64,000 bases of DNA, taken from JAODBQ01 sp047602055 (lineage in GTDB: Bacteria; Actinomycetota; Acidimicrobiia; Acidimicrobiales; Ilumatobacteraceae). Under the pieces are notes generated by a model, which saw nothing but the letters and a program-made list of their open reading frames with translations, was not told the DNA's origin and did not search any database. This document shows, piece by piece, positions 50,799 to 59,533 of this stretch. Position numbers and translations under genes: made by a program. The stretch is from assembly GCA_047602055.1 (NCBI GenBank), contig JASGIG010000001.1, positions 3,968,001 through 4,032,000 of the forward strand, written 5' to 3'. The number at the start of each line of letters is the position of its first letter. The stretch's first letter is position 1.

Positions 50799-51848
50799 TC
50801 AGTTCGGGTTCGTCACCGAGTTGAAGCGGTCGTCGACGAAGTCGGCGAAGTCGACCTCAGCCGGGATCAGTCCTGCACCGGCGAAGGCATCGGCCTCGTC
50901 CTGCTGGGCGGCGATCAGCGTGGCGTCGAGCAACACCGCCTGCGGGTCGACCTTCAGCAGGTTCTGGGTCAGCTCCAGCGGCAGGGTGGTCAGCTCGCTG
51001 TACTTGGCCGCCCACTCGTCCTTGTGCTCGGCCTGCCACGCCTGGGCCACCCGGTAGCGGGCGATCAGGTCGCGGATCGCCGCCACCTTGGCATCGTCGC
51101 CGAGGGTCGATTCGCTGCTGACGAGGAACGTGTAGCCGGGGATGCCGAGCTGCTCGCCGGTGGTGATCAGGTGGGCGCCCTGGGCCTGGGCGACGGACGA
51201 GAACGGGTCCCAGATCGCCCACGCGTCGACGCTGCCGTTGGCGAAGGCTTGCTGCGCGTCGGTCGGCTGGAGATAGACGATCTCGACGTCGGAGACGCTG
51301 AGACCGTTGTCCTGCAAGGCTTTGAGCAGTACCCAGTTGGCCGACGAACCCTTGGCGACGGCGACCTTCCTGCCCTCCAGGCCGGCGACGTCGGCGATCT
51401 CGTCGCCCTTGACGAGGATCCCCTGGTTCCAGGGCGTGGTCTTCGACGCGGCGACGACGTCGATCGTCGCGCCGGATGCTGCGGCGAAGATCGGCGGGGC
51501 GTCACCGACGCCGCCGAGATCGATGGCATCGGCGTCGAGCGCCTCGAGCAGCGGTGGGCCGGAGGTGAACGCGGCCCACTCGATGCGGTACGGCGTGTCG
51601 GCCTGTCCAGACGCCTCGAGGAGGGACTGGGTCAGCTTGACCTGGTCGCCGACGCGCAGGGTGACGCCCGACAGGTCGACGTCGTCGGCCGGTGCGCTGG
51701 TCGGCGCGGTCGTCGCCGCCGGCGACGCGGCGGTCGTCGCCGCAGTGACCGCGCTGTCGCTGCCGCCGTCGCCGCCGCACGCGGCGAGCACGACGGTGGC
51801 GGCGGCGAGGGCCGCCAGGGCGCGACGGACGAAGGGGGTGGTGTTCAC
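50799..51848 (-). CDS. ssuA: Aliphatic sulfonate ABC transporter substrate-binding lipoprotein
   Basis: 349 residues. The signal peptide ends in a lipobox (VVLAAC) followed by an Ala/Thr-rich linker. The mature domain is SsuA/NrtA-like (LRVGDQVKLTQSLLEASG; DLGGVGDAPPIFAAASG; ASKTTPWNQGILV). It binds an alkanesulfonate for import. GTG start, AGGAG upstream. It is the last gene of the ssuDCBA operon. Confidence 0.92.
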   Translation of the reverse strand: MNTTPFVRRALAALAAATVVLAACGGDGGSDSAVTAATTAASPAATTAPTSAPADDVDLSGVTLRVGDQVKLTQSLLEASGQADTPYRIEWAAFTSGPPLLEALDADAIDLGGVGDAPPIFAAASGATIDVVAASKTTPWNQGILVKGDEIADVAGLEGRKVAVAKGSSANWVLLKALQDNGLSVSDVEIVYLQPTDAQQAFANGSVDAWAIWDPFSSVAQAQGAHLITTGEQLGIPGYTFLVSSESTLGDDAKVAAIRDLIARYRVAQAWQAEHKDEWAAKYSELTTLPLELTQNLLKVDPQAVLLDATLIAAQQDEADAFAGAGLIPAEVDFADFVDDRFNSVTNPN

Positions 51849-51868
51849 GGTTGCTCCTGTGGGTGGGG

Positions 51869-52645
51869 TCAGTGGTGGTGGTCGCCCTCGGCGTCCGCGG
51901 CCAGCTCGTCGATGCCGAGGGCGACGAGCAGCCGGGTGCGCAGGGCGGTGAACGTGTGGTCGTCGCGTCGCCGGGGGGCGGGCAGCGCGACGTCCACGTC
52001 GACGGTGACATGGCCGCCGTCGAGCACGACGACGCGGTCGGCGAGGAGGATCGCCTCGTCCACGTCGTGGGTGACGAGGAGCACGGCCGGGCGATGGCGC
52101 CGGCACAGCTCCTGCAGCAGGGCGTGCATCTTGATCCGGGTCAGCGCATCGAGCGCCCCGAACGGTTCGTCGAGCAGCACCAGCTCGGGTTCGCGCACCA
52201 GGGCGCGGGCCAGAGCGGCGCGCTGGGCCTCGCCCCCGGAGAGCGTCTTCGGCCACGCCCGGTGATGACCCCCGAGACCGACCTCGGCGAGCGCTGCCTC
52301 GGCCGCCGCCTTGGCGCCGGGGCGATCGAGGCCGAGGCGGACGTTGTCGACCACTCGCTTCCACGGCAGCAGCCGCGGCTCCTGGAACACCACGGCGCGT
52401 CGGGCGGGGACGTCGACGGTGCCCTGGAACGCCGGGTCGAGGCCGGCGAGGATCCGCAGCAGCGTGCTCTTGCCGGTTCCGCTGCGCCCGAGCACGGCGA
52501 CGAACTCGCCGGCCTGCAGGCGCAGATCGACGCCGTCGAGCACGGCGCGGTCACCGAAGCGCTTGGCGACGCCGACGGCCTCGACCGCCGGGGCCAGCTC
52601 GGCTTCGAGCCGCTCGATCAGGTCCCGGTGAAGGTCGGTCGCCAT
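51869..52645 (-). CDS. ssuB: Aliphatic sulfonate ABC transporter ATP-binding protein
   Basis: 258 residues. Walker A is GRSGTGKSTLL, the Q-loop FQEPRLLPWKRV is typical of SsuB/TauB, the signature is LSGGEAQRAALARAL and Walker B is LVLLDEPFGALD. The protein ends in a His-rich tail. Its start overlaps the permease gene by 28 bp. Confidence 0.94.
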   Translation of the reverse strand: MATDLHRDLIERLEAELAPAVEAVGVAKRFGDRAVLDGVDLRLQAGEFVAVLGRSGTGKSTLLRILAGLDPAFQGTVDVPARRAVVFQEPRLLPWKRVVDNVRLGLDRPGAKAAAEAALAEVGLGGHHRAWPKTLSGGEAQRAALARALVREPELVLLDEPFGALDALTRIKMHALLQELCRRHRPAVLLVTHDVDEAILLADRVVVLDGGHVTVDVDVALPAPRRRDDHTFTALRTRLLVALGIDELAADAEGDHHH

Positions 52646-53418
52646 TGCAGCGCACTCCTCTCGATCAGGCGGACGAGGGCGTCGGACGTGAAGCCGAGCA
52701 GTCCGTAGACGATCAGGCAGACGACGATCACGTCGGTGCGCAGGAACTCGCGCGCGGTCATCGCCAGGTAGCCGATGCCACTGGTGGCGTTGATCTGCTC
52801 GCCGACGACCAGGATCAGCCAGCTCACCGCGAACGCGAAGCGCAACCCGGTGAAGAACCCCGGCAGCGCGCCGGGAAGGATGACGTGACGGATCAGCCCG
52901 AGGCGCCCGAGCCCGGCGACGTGCGCCGACTCGACGAGCCGCCCGTCGACGCCGCGGATCGCCGCGAACGTGTTGACGTACACCGGGAAGGCGACGCCAA
53001 AGGCGATCAGCACGATCTTCGGCTCCTCGCCGATGCCGAACCACAGGATCATCAGCGGCGGCAGGGCCAGCACCGGTAGCGAGCGGAGGATCTGCATCGG
53101 TCCGTCGATCAGGTCCTCGCCCAGTTGGAAGAGCCCGGCGATCACCGCAAGGGCGACGCCGATGGAGATGCCGAAGAACAGGCCAACGAGCACCCGCTGC
53201 AGCGAGACCCACAGGTGGTGCTGCAGCTGACCGGTGGACACGAGATCGACGGACGCGTCCCACACCCTGCCTGGCGACGCGAACACCGACTCGCTGATGA
53301 CGCCGAGGTGCGACAGGGCAACCCACGCGCCGAGCAGCAGCGCCGGGCCGAGCAGGCGACGGGCCCAGCGCGGCACGCCCCGCCGGCGCGTCGCAGTGGC
53401 ATTGGGGAGGCGGGGCAT
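52618..53418 (-). CDS. ssuC: Aliphatic sulfonate ABC transporter permease
   Basis: 266 residues with about six membrane segments. The binding-protein-dependent permease loop reads AHVAGLGRLGLIRHVILPGALPG in two halves, and WLILVVGEQINATSGIGYL is typical of SsuC/TauC. ATG shares a base with the ssuD stop (TGATG). Confidence 0.94.
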   Translation of the reverse strand: MPRLPNATATRRRGVPRWARRLLGPALLLGAWVALSHLGVISESVFASPGRVWDASVDLVSTGQLQHHLWVSLQRVLVGLFFGISIGVALAVIAGLFQLGEDLIDGPMQILRSLPVLALPPLMILWFGIGEEPKIVLIAFGVAFPVYVNTFAAIRGVDGRLVESAHVAGLGRLGLIRHVILPGALPGFFTGLRFAFAVSWLILVVGEQINATSGIGYLAMTAREFLRTDVIVVCLIVYGLLGFTSDALVRLIERSALQWRPTFTGT

Positions 53419-54548
53419 CAGCGCGCCGCCACCGGCGACAGGTGCACCGGGCCGCGAGAGGCCACCGGCGCTGTCCCGCCGTCGACGAGGCCGCGACGGC
53501 GCAGGATCGGGAGCACCCCCTCGGCGAACCAGTAGGCCTCCTCGAGGTGCGGGTGCCCGGACAGGACGAGCTCGTCGAAGCCGAGTTCGTGGTACTCCTC
53601 GATCCGCTCGGCGACCTCCTCGTGGCTGCCGACCAGCGTCGTACCAGCGCCGCCGCGCACCAGCCCGTAGCCGGCCCACAGGTTGGGGCTGATCACCAGG
53701 GCGTCGCGCGAGCCGCCGTGCAGCTCGGTCATGCGCCGCTGCCCGACCGATTCGCTGCGGGCGAACGCCGCCTGCGCGGCGGCGACGACGTCGGGGTCGA
53801 GGGCGTCGAGGAACCGCTCGGTCTCCGCCCAGGCGTCCTTGGCGCGGTCGCGGGTGATGACGTGCAGGCGGATCCCGAAGCGCAGGGTGCGCCCCTGCTC
53901 GGCGGCGAGCTCGCGCATCCGCGCCAACCGCGGCGCCACCATCGCCGGCGGCTCACCCCACGTCAGGTAGACGTCGACGTGCTTGGCGGCGACGCGCTCG
54001 GCGATCTCGGACGCCCCGCCGAAGTACAGCTCGGGCCGCTGCAGCGGCTTGGTCGTCGTCGCTCCCTCGACGTGGTAGTAGCGGCCGTGGAAGTCGTACG
54101 GCTCGTCCTCCCAGGCGCCGCGCAGCACCGACAGGAACTCGTCGGTGCGGTCGTAGCGCTCGTCGTGGTCGAGCCAGTCGCCGAAGCGGCGCTGCTCAGC
54201 CGGCTCGCCGCCGGTGACGATGTTCAGCAGCAGCCGCCCGCCGGAGATGCGCTGGTAGGTCGCGGCCTTCTGCGCGGCGAGCGTCGGCGACAGCGAGCCG
54301 GGGCGGAAGGCGACGAGGAACTTCAGGCGCTGCGTCTCACGCAGCAGCGCCGCGGTCACCAGCCAGGCGTCCTCGCACCACGTGCCCGTCGGGGTCAGCA
54401 CGCCCTCGTAGCCGAGCTGGTCCGCGGCGCGGGCGATCTGGGCGAGGTAGTCGATGGTCGGCGCCCGGCCGTGGCCATCAGGACCGAACGGGACGACGGT
54501 ACGGCTGTCGACCGTGGTGGGCAGGAACCAGTGCAGCTTGACGGACAT
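53418..54548 (-). CDS. ssuD: Alkanesulfonate monooxygenase (FMNH2-dependent)
   Basis: 376-residue luciferase-like flavin monooxygenase that releases sulfite from alkanesulfonates. Family marks are LHWFLPTTVDSRTVV at the start, LVAFRPGSLSPTLAAQKAAT, LLLNIVTGGEPAEQRRFGDW and LYFGGASEIAERVAA. It is the first gene of the operon. No NADPH-FMN reductase (SsuE) is nearby, so reduced flavin must come from elsewhere. Sulfur-limitation control is expected from other ssu operons. Confidence 0.93.
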   Translation of the reverse strand: MSVKLHWFLPTTVDSRTVVPFGPDGHGRAPTIDYLAQIARAADQLGYEGVLTPTGTWCEDAWLVTAALLRETQRLKFLVAFRPGSLSPTLAAQKAATYQRISGGRLLLNIVTGGEPAEQRRFGDWLDHDERYDRTDEFLSVLRGAWEDEPYDFHGRYYHVEGATTTKPLQRPELYFGGASEIAERVAAKHVDVYLTWGEPPAMVAPRLARMRELAAEQGRTLRFGIRLHVITRDRAKDAWAETERFLDALDPDVVAAAQAAFARSESVGQRRMTELHGGSRDALVISPNLWAGYGLVRGGAGTTLVGSHEEVAERIEEYHELGFDELVLSGHPHLEEAYWFAEGVLPILRRRGLVDGGTAPVASRGPVHLSPVAAR

Positions 54549-54637
54549 CGGCGCTCCGAGCGTGAGGGGAGAGGCATTCCTGACTAACTCGATCAAGTAT
54601 GTGCGTCGCCGCGGCCGCCCACAACCTCATTTCGGAA

Positions 54638-54660
54638 ATTATGATCTTCCTGGTCGTAAT
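54638..54660. promoter_or_regulatory. Inverted repeat ATTATGA-N9-TCGTAAT upstream of ssuD
   Basis: Two 7-bp arms with one mismatch lie 90-112 bp before the ssuD start in an AT-rich patch. The position and symmetry suggest an operator for the sulfonate operon. The binding protein is unknown. Confidence 0.4.
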
Positions 54661-54676
54661 TAGACTCGTCTCGACC

Positions 54677-54902
54677 CCGGATGTGCGCAACCCACCACCG
54701 ATCCACTGGATACGACCATCGGCGGCGAACGCGTCCAGATCCCCCGGCGCGCAGAAGCCCATCTCGGCGATGGCCATCAGCACCGGCCCGGTGAAGTTCT
54801 CGTCGAACCGGACGACATGCACATCGGCCGGCCCACAGCCGGCACGACCCCACAACTGCTCGGCAACCTCCCGGTAGAACACCGTCGAGAACTGAGCACC
54901 AC
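54677..54902 (-). pseudogene. Thiolase-like (lipid-transfer type) gene fragment
   Basis: About 75 codons that match the middle of SCPx-type thiolase-like proteins: FYREVAEQLWGRAGCGPADV, then ENFTGPVLMAIAEMGFCAPG and GGGLRTSG. The catalytic N-terminal cysteine region and the C-terminal end are absent. It stops abruptly 4 bp from palindromic element A. No start codon or ribosome binding site belongs to it. Confidence 0.6.
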
Positions 54903-54906
54903 GGTT

Positions 54907-54950
54907 TGTGTCGCCGCACGAACAGCACGTACGACTTGGGCGGCGACACA
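54907..54950. repeat. 44-bp palindromic element A, copy 2
   Basis: Arms TGTGTCGCCGCAC / GGGCGGCGACACA (one mismatch), 18-nt loop with central CACGT. Same length as the copies at 31159 and 63474. Here it lies at the edge of a truncated gene and not next to an intact stop codon. Confidence 0.8.
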
Positions 54951-55019
54951 GATCTCCGGCCGGCGCCGACCGCCGGCCGCCCCCGACGTTTGCGTCAGCG
55001 GTCGGTAGCCCGAGCCGCA

Positions 55020-55349
55020 TCAGAACTCCAACACCAGGCGGCCGCGGGTGCCGCCCTTGGCCAACCGTCGTTGCGCCGCGGCCGCTTCGGCGGCCGGGGA
55101 CGTGGCGGCGACGCGCCGCGTGATCGCGCCGGCCTCGGCCTGCTCGCGTGGGCGGTCGAGCTGGTCGTGGGCCCGGGCGTACTCGCGCGCCCGCACCGGG
55201 TGGATCGTGATGCGCCGCGGCGCGTCGGCCCGGAAGCCCCGGACGGTGGCGAACTCGCCACCGTCACGCACCGCGTCGAACGGCTCGGCGTGCTGCACCG
55301 AACCGTCGGCGACCGCGTCGACGCCATCCGGCACCAGCCCGCGTGCGAG
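55020..55349 (-). pseudogene. 3' fragment of a zinc-binding/quinone oxidoreductase gene
   Basis: About 110 codons that match the C-terminal third of NADPH:quinone oxidoreductases: PDGVDAVADGSVQHAEPFDAV, DGGEFATVRGF, and the family end RLAKGGTRGRLVLEF. The N-terminal catalytic part and the Rossmann GxGxxG are missing. An intact relative lies at 56350-57327, but this fragment is not a simple copy of it. Confidence 0.7.
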
Positions 55350-55460
55350 CGGCGACGTCGGAGCCTCGGCGGACGCCGCCGCCGGATCGGGCGATTCGAG
55401 ATTGGCCGCCCAGCTGCGCACATCTCGAATCGCGCCAAGATGCCGAGATGCGGGGCGACG

Positions 55461-55496
55461 CGCAACCGGGAGCGGCCGAAGCCGCTCCCGGTTGCG
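55461..55496. terminator. Strong 16-bp hairpin with CGAA loop
   Basis: Perfect 16-bp arms, CGCAACCGGGAGCGGC and its complement, enclose a CGAA tetraloop, followed by TTTC on the plus strand. It is the strongest intrinsic-terminator-like structure in the window. It stands alone in the remnant region between 55350 and 55743, where I see no gene. Confidence 0.65.
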
Positions 55497-55743
55497 TTTC
55501 GAACTGATCTGGACCGAGCGTCCGTGTGGTGTGTGCCGACGGGACGAACTTCGGCCACGTCGCTCGGCGGAGGTTGGGGTGGATTCGCCAGGCTGGATCA
55601 GCCCAACGGCCTAGCGGCCAACCACCTCCAGGGTCCCAAGACTTTCACCAATCACGTGTGGACCACCTCCCTTCTCTGGTGCGCACATTCGATCACGACG
55701 CCCTCGGCGGTGCAAGCCACTTGTGCACCGCCGAGCGTTCGTC

Positions 55744-56219
55744 ATGGTCCGGAGCCTCGTGCTCCTCGTCAGCCTGGCGATCCTCGTCGTCGACGCCGCA
55801 GCTGTTCGTCACCAGGTTCGGCGGCGGCGACATCTACTTCGCGTCGACCGGCGACAACCACGGCGCGGTGGCGTTCTCGCCCGGCTACACGGCCTACGCC
55901 AGCCAGTAGGTCGGCGTCGCCCGCCGGGTGGCCTCGCACGGTTTCGTGGTGATGGTGATCAACACGATCACAACGCTCGACCAGCCCGACGGCCGCGGCA
56001 GGAGATCCTCGCCGGCGTCGACCAGCTCGCCCACGCCAGCTCGGCCCGCAACCGGCTCGATCCCAACCTGGTCGCGGCCGGACGACCAGGGCGCGCTCGA
56101 TGGTCAGCCGGCTCACGCGCTACCTCGACGGCGACACCCGCTACTCGTCGATGCTGGGCCCGCTGCCGAGCACCGTCTCGTTCCAACTGTCGGAGCACCG
56201 GGGGACCTGTCCCGTCCAG
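55744..56219 (+). pseudogene. Secreted polyester/PET-hydrolase-like (cutinase family) pseudogene
   Basis: A broken gene with a signal peptide (MVRSLVLLVSLAILVVDAAA) and, in another frame, the cutinase-like N-terminal segment GGGDIYFASTGDNHGAVAFS then PGYTAYASQ. A TAG follows, then RVASHGFVVMVINTITTLDQ. Next is RNRLDPNLVAAG, just where the GHSMGG nucleophile should follow. The sequence jumps instead to the family's C-terminal end (RYLDGDTRYSSM...SEHRGTCPV). Ser, Asp and His of the triad all fall in the deletion. Frameshifts, a stop and a deletion of about 110 codons show real decay. Confidence 0.8.
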
Positions 56220-56220
56220 G

Positions 56221-56291
56221 TTCGTGCTCCGGTCGCAGCCAAGCTGTTCCCTGCGCCTGCCGTGCTCGCCGCCTCCGCTGCGCTTCGGCGC
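56221..56291 (-). repeat. Dispersed ~70-bp repeat C, copy 2
   Basis: Nearly identical to the copy at 32285-32355 (about three differences). It begins at the last codon of the hydrolase pseudogene and, in the sense of transcription, follows the quinone oxidoreductase stop by about 58 bp. Confidence 0.8.
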
Positions 56292-56349
56292 ACACCATGA
56301 CCGTGTTGGACCGGTGACCGGCCGACGGGCACGTCCGGACGCATCGGAG

Positions 56350-57327
56350 CTACGGGATCGTGACGACGACCTTGCCGATCGCCTCGCGGTCGGCGAGGAC
56401 GCGCAGCGCCTCCGACGCCTGCTCCAGCGGGAACGTCTGCGACACGTAGGGGTGCAGCTCGCCGCGCTCCCAGTGGCCGATCAGCTCGAGCATGCTCGTC
56501 CGGTGCTGCTTCGGGTCGCGCGCCGAGCGCGAGCCGAGGAACACGCCGACGATCGAGCACCCCTTGAGCAGCGCCAGGTTGAGCGGGATCTTCGGGATCT
56601 CCCCGGCGGCGAAGCCGATCACCAGGAAGCGCCCCTCCCACGCCGTCGAGCGCAGCGCCTGCTCGCTGAGCGCCCCGCCGACGGGGTCGTAGACGACGTC
56701 GACGCCCTTGCCCTCGGTGAACGCGGTGATCGCCGAGCGCAGGTCGTCGGTGCTGTAGTCGACGACGGCCTCGGCGCCGAGGCGTGTCGCCTGAGCCAGC
56801 TTCTCGGCCGACGACGCGCCGGCCAGCACCCGCGCCCCGAGCGCCCGGCCGATGTCGACGGCAGCCAGGCCGACGCCGCCCCCGGCGCCGAGCACCAGCA
56901 GCGTCTCCCCCGCCAGCAGCTGGCCACGCTCGGCGAGCGCGTACCACGACGTGCCGTACGTGGTGAGGAACGCCGAGCCGGTGGCGAAGTCGACGTCGTC
57001 GGGCAGCGGGTACACCGAGCCGGCACGGGTGACGACCTGCTCGGCCATCCCGCCGACGCCGGTCCCGGCGAACACGCGGTCGCCGACCGCGACCGCCTCG
57101 ACGCCCTCGCCCACCGCGCTGACCACGCCGGCCACCTCCTGGCCCGGGGCGAACGGCAGCGGCGGCCGCTCCTGGTACTTGCCCTGGACCATCAGCACGT
57201 CGGGGAAGTTCACCGCGCAGGCCTTGACGTCGATCACCACCTGGCCCTTGCCGGCCGCCGGCGGGTCGAGCTCGCCGATCGTCACGTCGCTCAGCTCGCC
57301 GATCTCCCGGCACAGCGCTGCCCTCAT
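56350..57327 (-). CDS. NADPH:quinone oxidoreductase family protein
   Basis: 325-residue zeta-crystallin-type MDR protein. The N-terminal catalytic domain has VNFPDVLMVQGKYQ and the quinone oxidoreductase pattern around APGQEVAGVV. The NADPH fold shows VLGAGGGVGLAAVDI. The C-terminus reads EALRVLADREAIGKVVV. The catalytic zinc ligands of alcohol dehydrogenases are absent, as usual for this branch. GAGGAGG precedes the ATG. It is divergent from the aldolase operon. Confidence 0.92.
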   Translation of the reverse strand: MRAALCREIGELSDVTIGELDPPAAGKGQVVIDVKACAVNFPDVLMVQGKYQERPPLPFAPGQEVAGVVSAVGEGVEAVAVGDRVFAGTGVGGMAEQVVTRAGSVYPLPDDVDFATGSAFLTTYGTSWYALAERGQLLAGETLLVLGAGGGVGLAAVDIGRALGARVLAGASSAEKLAQATRLGAEAVVDYSTDDLRSAITAFTEGKGVDVVYDPVGGALSEQALRSTAWEGRFLVIGFAAGEIPKIPLNLALLKGCSIVGVFLGSRSARDPKQHRTSMLELIGHWERGELHPYVSQTFPLEQASEALRVLADREAIGKVVVTIP

Positions 57328-57450
57328 CAGGTCCTCCTCGCTCGTCGACCGCATGGTCTCGGCTGCATGGTGTCGCCCGTCGTCGCCGAACATCGAACCG
57401 CGCCGGCCTCGTTCGGGCCGAACCGGGCAGCTCCTGGCAGACTCGCCGGC

Positions 57451-58215
57451 ATGGGCAACCAACTTCGCGAGCGATGGGTCGCGGGCGAGCCGGCGTTCGG
57501 TGCGTGGATCTCGCTGCGCGATCCGCTCGTCGCCGAGACCGCGGCGAGCCTCGGCTTCGACTACGTGTGCATCGACCTGCAGCACGGCCTCAACGACTAC
57601 GACCGGATGGTCGACGCGCTGGCGGCGATGGCCCGCACCGCGCCGACGCCGCTCGTGCGGGTGCCGTGGAACGAGCCGGGGATCATCGGCCGGGTCCTCG
57701 ACGCCGGTGCCGGTGGCGTGATCGTCCCGATGGTCAACTCCGTGGACGAGGCCCGTCGCGCCGCCAGCGCCTGCCACTACTGGCCGGCGGGGACGCGCAG
57801 CTTCGGGCCGATCGCCCACGGCGCCCGCGGCGGCTTCCCCGGGACGCAGGTCGCCAACGAGCAGGTGCTGTGCATCCCGATGATCGAGACCCGCGAGGCC
57901 GTCGAGCGCGTCGACGAGATCCTCGACGTGCCGGGGATCGCCGCGGTCTACATCGGTCCGGCCGACCTGTCGATCACCTACGGGCTGCGTCCGGCGATGG
58001 ACCAGGACGACGAGGAGTGGAACGCGGCGATCGCCTCGGTCGTCGCCAGCTGCGCCACCCGCGAGGTGGTGGCCGGCGTGCACAGCGCCGCGCCGCTCGC
58101 CGCCAAGCGCGTCGGGCAGGGGTTCCGGATGATCACCGTCGCCAGCGATCTCGGGGCGCTCGCCGCCGGGATGGCCGCCGACCTGCGCTCGTCGAGGGAG
58201 GTCACCGGTGGCTGA
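57451..58215 (+). CDS. HpcH/HpaI family aldolase
   Basis: 254-residue class II (metal-dependent) pyruvate aldolase. Family marks are FGAWISLRDPLVAE, the substrate loop YVCIDLQHGLNDY, the metal site in CIPMIETREAVERVDEIL, and VYIGPADLSITYG. It cleaves or forms hydroxy-keto acids. CAGACT lies 7 nt before the ATG. The end overlaps the next gene by 8 bp, so aldolase and acyl-CoA dehydrogenase are made together. Confidence 0.9.
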   Translation: MGNQLRERWVAGEPAFGAWISLRDPLVAETAASLGFDYVCIDLQHGLNDYDRMVDALAAMARTAPTPLVRVPWNEPGIIGRVLDAGAGGVIVPMVNSVDEARRAASACHYWPAGTRSFGPIAHGARGGFPGTQVANEQVLCIPMIETREAVERVDEILDVPGIAAVYIGPADLSITYGLRPAMDQDDEEWNAAIASVVASCATREVVAGVHSAAPLAAKRVGQGFRMITVASDLGALAAGMAADLRSSREVTGG

Positions 58216-59407
58216 CGCAATCGATGCAGTTGACGCCGTCGACGCGGCGATCGAGGAGATGCTGGCGACGGTGCCGTCCGACCCGCTGGAGCAGCGCGGC
58301 CGGCTGTTCGACCTCGGCCTCGCCTGGGTGTGGCACCAGCGTGGCCGGGGCGGGCTCGGGGCGCCCCCAGGGCGGCAGCTCGACGTCGTGCGCCGGGTGC
58401 AGGACCAGGGCATCGCCGCCGGCACGCTCGCCGCGGGTGGCGGGGTCAGCCTCGCCGGGCCGACGATGGCCGTGCACGGCTCCGACGAGCTGTGCGCCCG
58501 CCTGCTGCGCCGCTCGTTCACCGGCGAGGACTCGTGGTGCCAGCTGTTCAGCGAGCCGGGCGCCGGCTCGGACATGGCCGGCCTCGGCTGCCGGGCGGTG
58601 CGCGACGGCGACGAATGGGTCGTCGACGGCCAGAAGGTGTGGACCACCAACGCCCACCTGTGCAACCGGGCGATGCTCATCGCCCGCACCGACCCCGACC
58701 AGCCCAAGCACCGCGGCATCACCTACTTCGGCCTCGACCTGCACGTGCCCGGCGTGGAGGTCCGCCCGCTGCGGCAGATGACCGGCCAGGCCGAGTTCAG
58801 CGAGGTGTACCTCACCGGTGTGCGCGTGCCGGATGCCGACCGCATCGGCGACGTCGGCGACGGCTGGCGGGTGGCGATGACGACGCTGTCCAACGAGCGC
58901 ACGTCGATCGGCGGCGGCGGCCGGGCGCCGGTGCGCGGCAGCGGGGCGATCGCCGAGGCCCTGCGGATCTGGGAGACCCTGCCCGCCGACGAGCGCACGC
59001 CGGCGCGGCGCGACCGGCTGATGCGGCTGTGGTCCGACGCCGAGACGCTGCGGCTCACCAACCTGCGCGCCTCGGCGGCGCGGCGCAGCGGCTCGCCGGG
59101 CGCGGAGGGCTCGATCACCAAGCTGGCGTTCGCCGGGATCAACCAGCAGATCTACGAGCTGTGCGTCGACCTGCTCGGCGCCGCCGCGCTCGTCGACCAC
59201 GACTACGGCTTCCGCCGCGACGACCACCTCGGCTACGTCGGCCCGCCCGGCTCGGCCCGCCAGTTCTTCCTGCGCGCCCGGGCCAACTCGATCGAGGGCG
59301 GCACGACCGAGATCCAGCGCAACATCGTCGGCGAGCGCGTCCTCGGCCTCCCCGCCGAACCCAGGGTCGACAAGGACATCGCCTGGAAGGACGTCCCGCG
59401 TGGCTGA
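58208..59407 (+). CDS. Acyl-CoA dehydrogenase family protein
   Basis: 399 residues. FAD-binding marks are QLFSEPGAGSDMAGL and DGQKVWTTNAHLC, and the C-terminal signature is EGGTTEIQRNIVGERVLGLP. It is distinct from the one at 43206, with an inserted charged segment (PADERTPARRDRLMRLWSDA). It follows the aldolase with an 8-bp overlap. CoA-transferase genes lie downstream, so a small CoA-ester degradation cluster is likely. Confidence 0.92.
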   Translation: MADAIDAVDAVDAAIEEMLATVPSDPLEQRGRLFDLGLAWVWHQRGRGGLGAPPGRQLDVVRRVQDQGIAAGTLAAGGGVSLAGPTMAVHGSDELCARLLRRSFTGEDSWCQLFSEPGAGSDMAGLGCRAVRDGDEWVVDGQKVWTTNAHLCNRAMLIARTDPDQPKHRGITYFGLDLHVPGVEVRPLRQMTGQAEFSEVYLTGVRVPDADRIGDVGDGWRVAMTTLSNERTSIGGGGRAPVRGSGAIAEALRIWETLPADERTPARRDRLMRLWSDAETLRLTNLRASAARRSGSPGAEGSITKLAFAGINQQIYELCVDLLGAAALVDHDYGFRRDDHLGYVGPPGSARQFFLRARANSIEGGTTEIQRNIVGERVLGLPAEPRVDKDIAWKDVPRG

Positions 59408-59413
59408 CCCTTC

Positions 59414-59533
59414 GGAGTGCCAGCCGCGCGGTTGGAGTGCCAGCCGCGCGGTTGGAGTGCCAGCCGCGCGGTTGGAGTGCCAGCCGCGCGGTTGGAGTGC
59501 CAGCCGCGCGGTTGGAGTGCCAGCCGCGCGGTT
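59414..59533. repeat. Tandem array of a 20-bp unit, six perfect copies
   Basis: The unit GGAGTGCCAGCCGCGCGGTT is repeated six times without change and is followed directly by the 77-bp palindrome B, which begins with the same GGAGTGCCA. The array starts 7 bp after the dehydrogenase stop codon. There are no spacers, so it is not a CRISPR array. Confidence 0.95.

Noticed and set aside
54599..54877. Small plus-strand open frame opposite the thiolase fragment
   Set aside because: The minus strand matches a thiolase-like protein, and the plus-strand translation is low-complexity.
59414..59533. Possible CRISPR array
   Set aside because: The repeats are directly joined with no spacers, and no cas gene is in the window.
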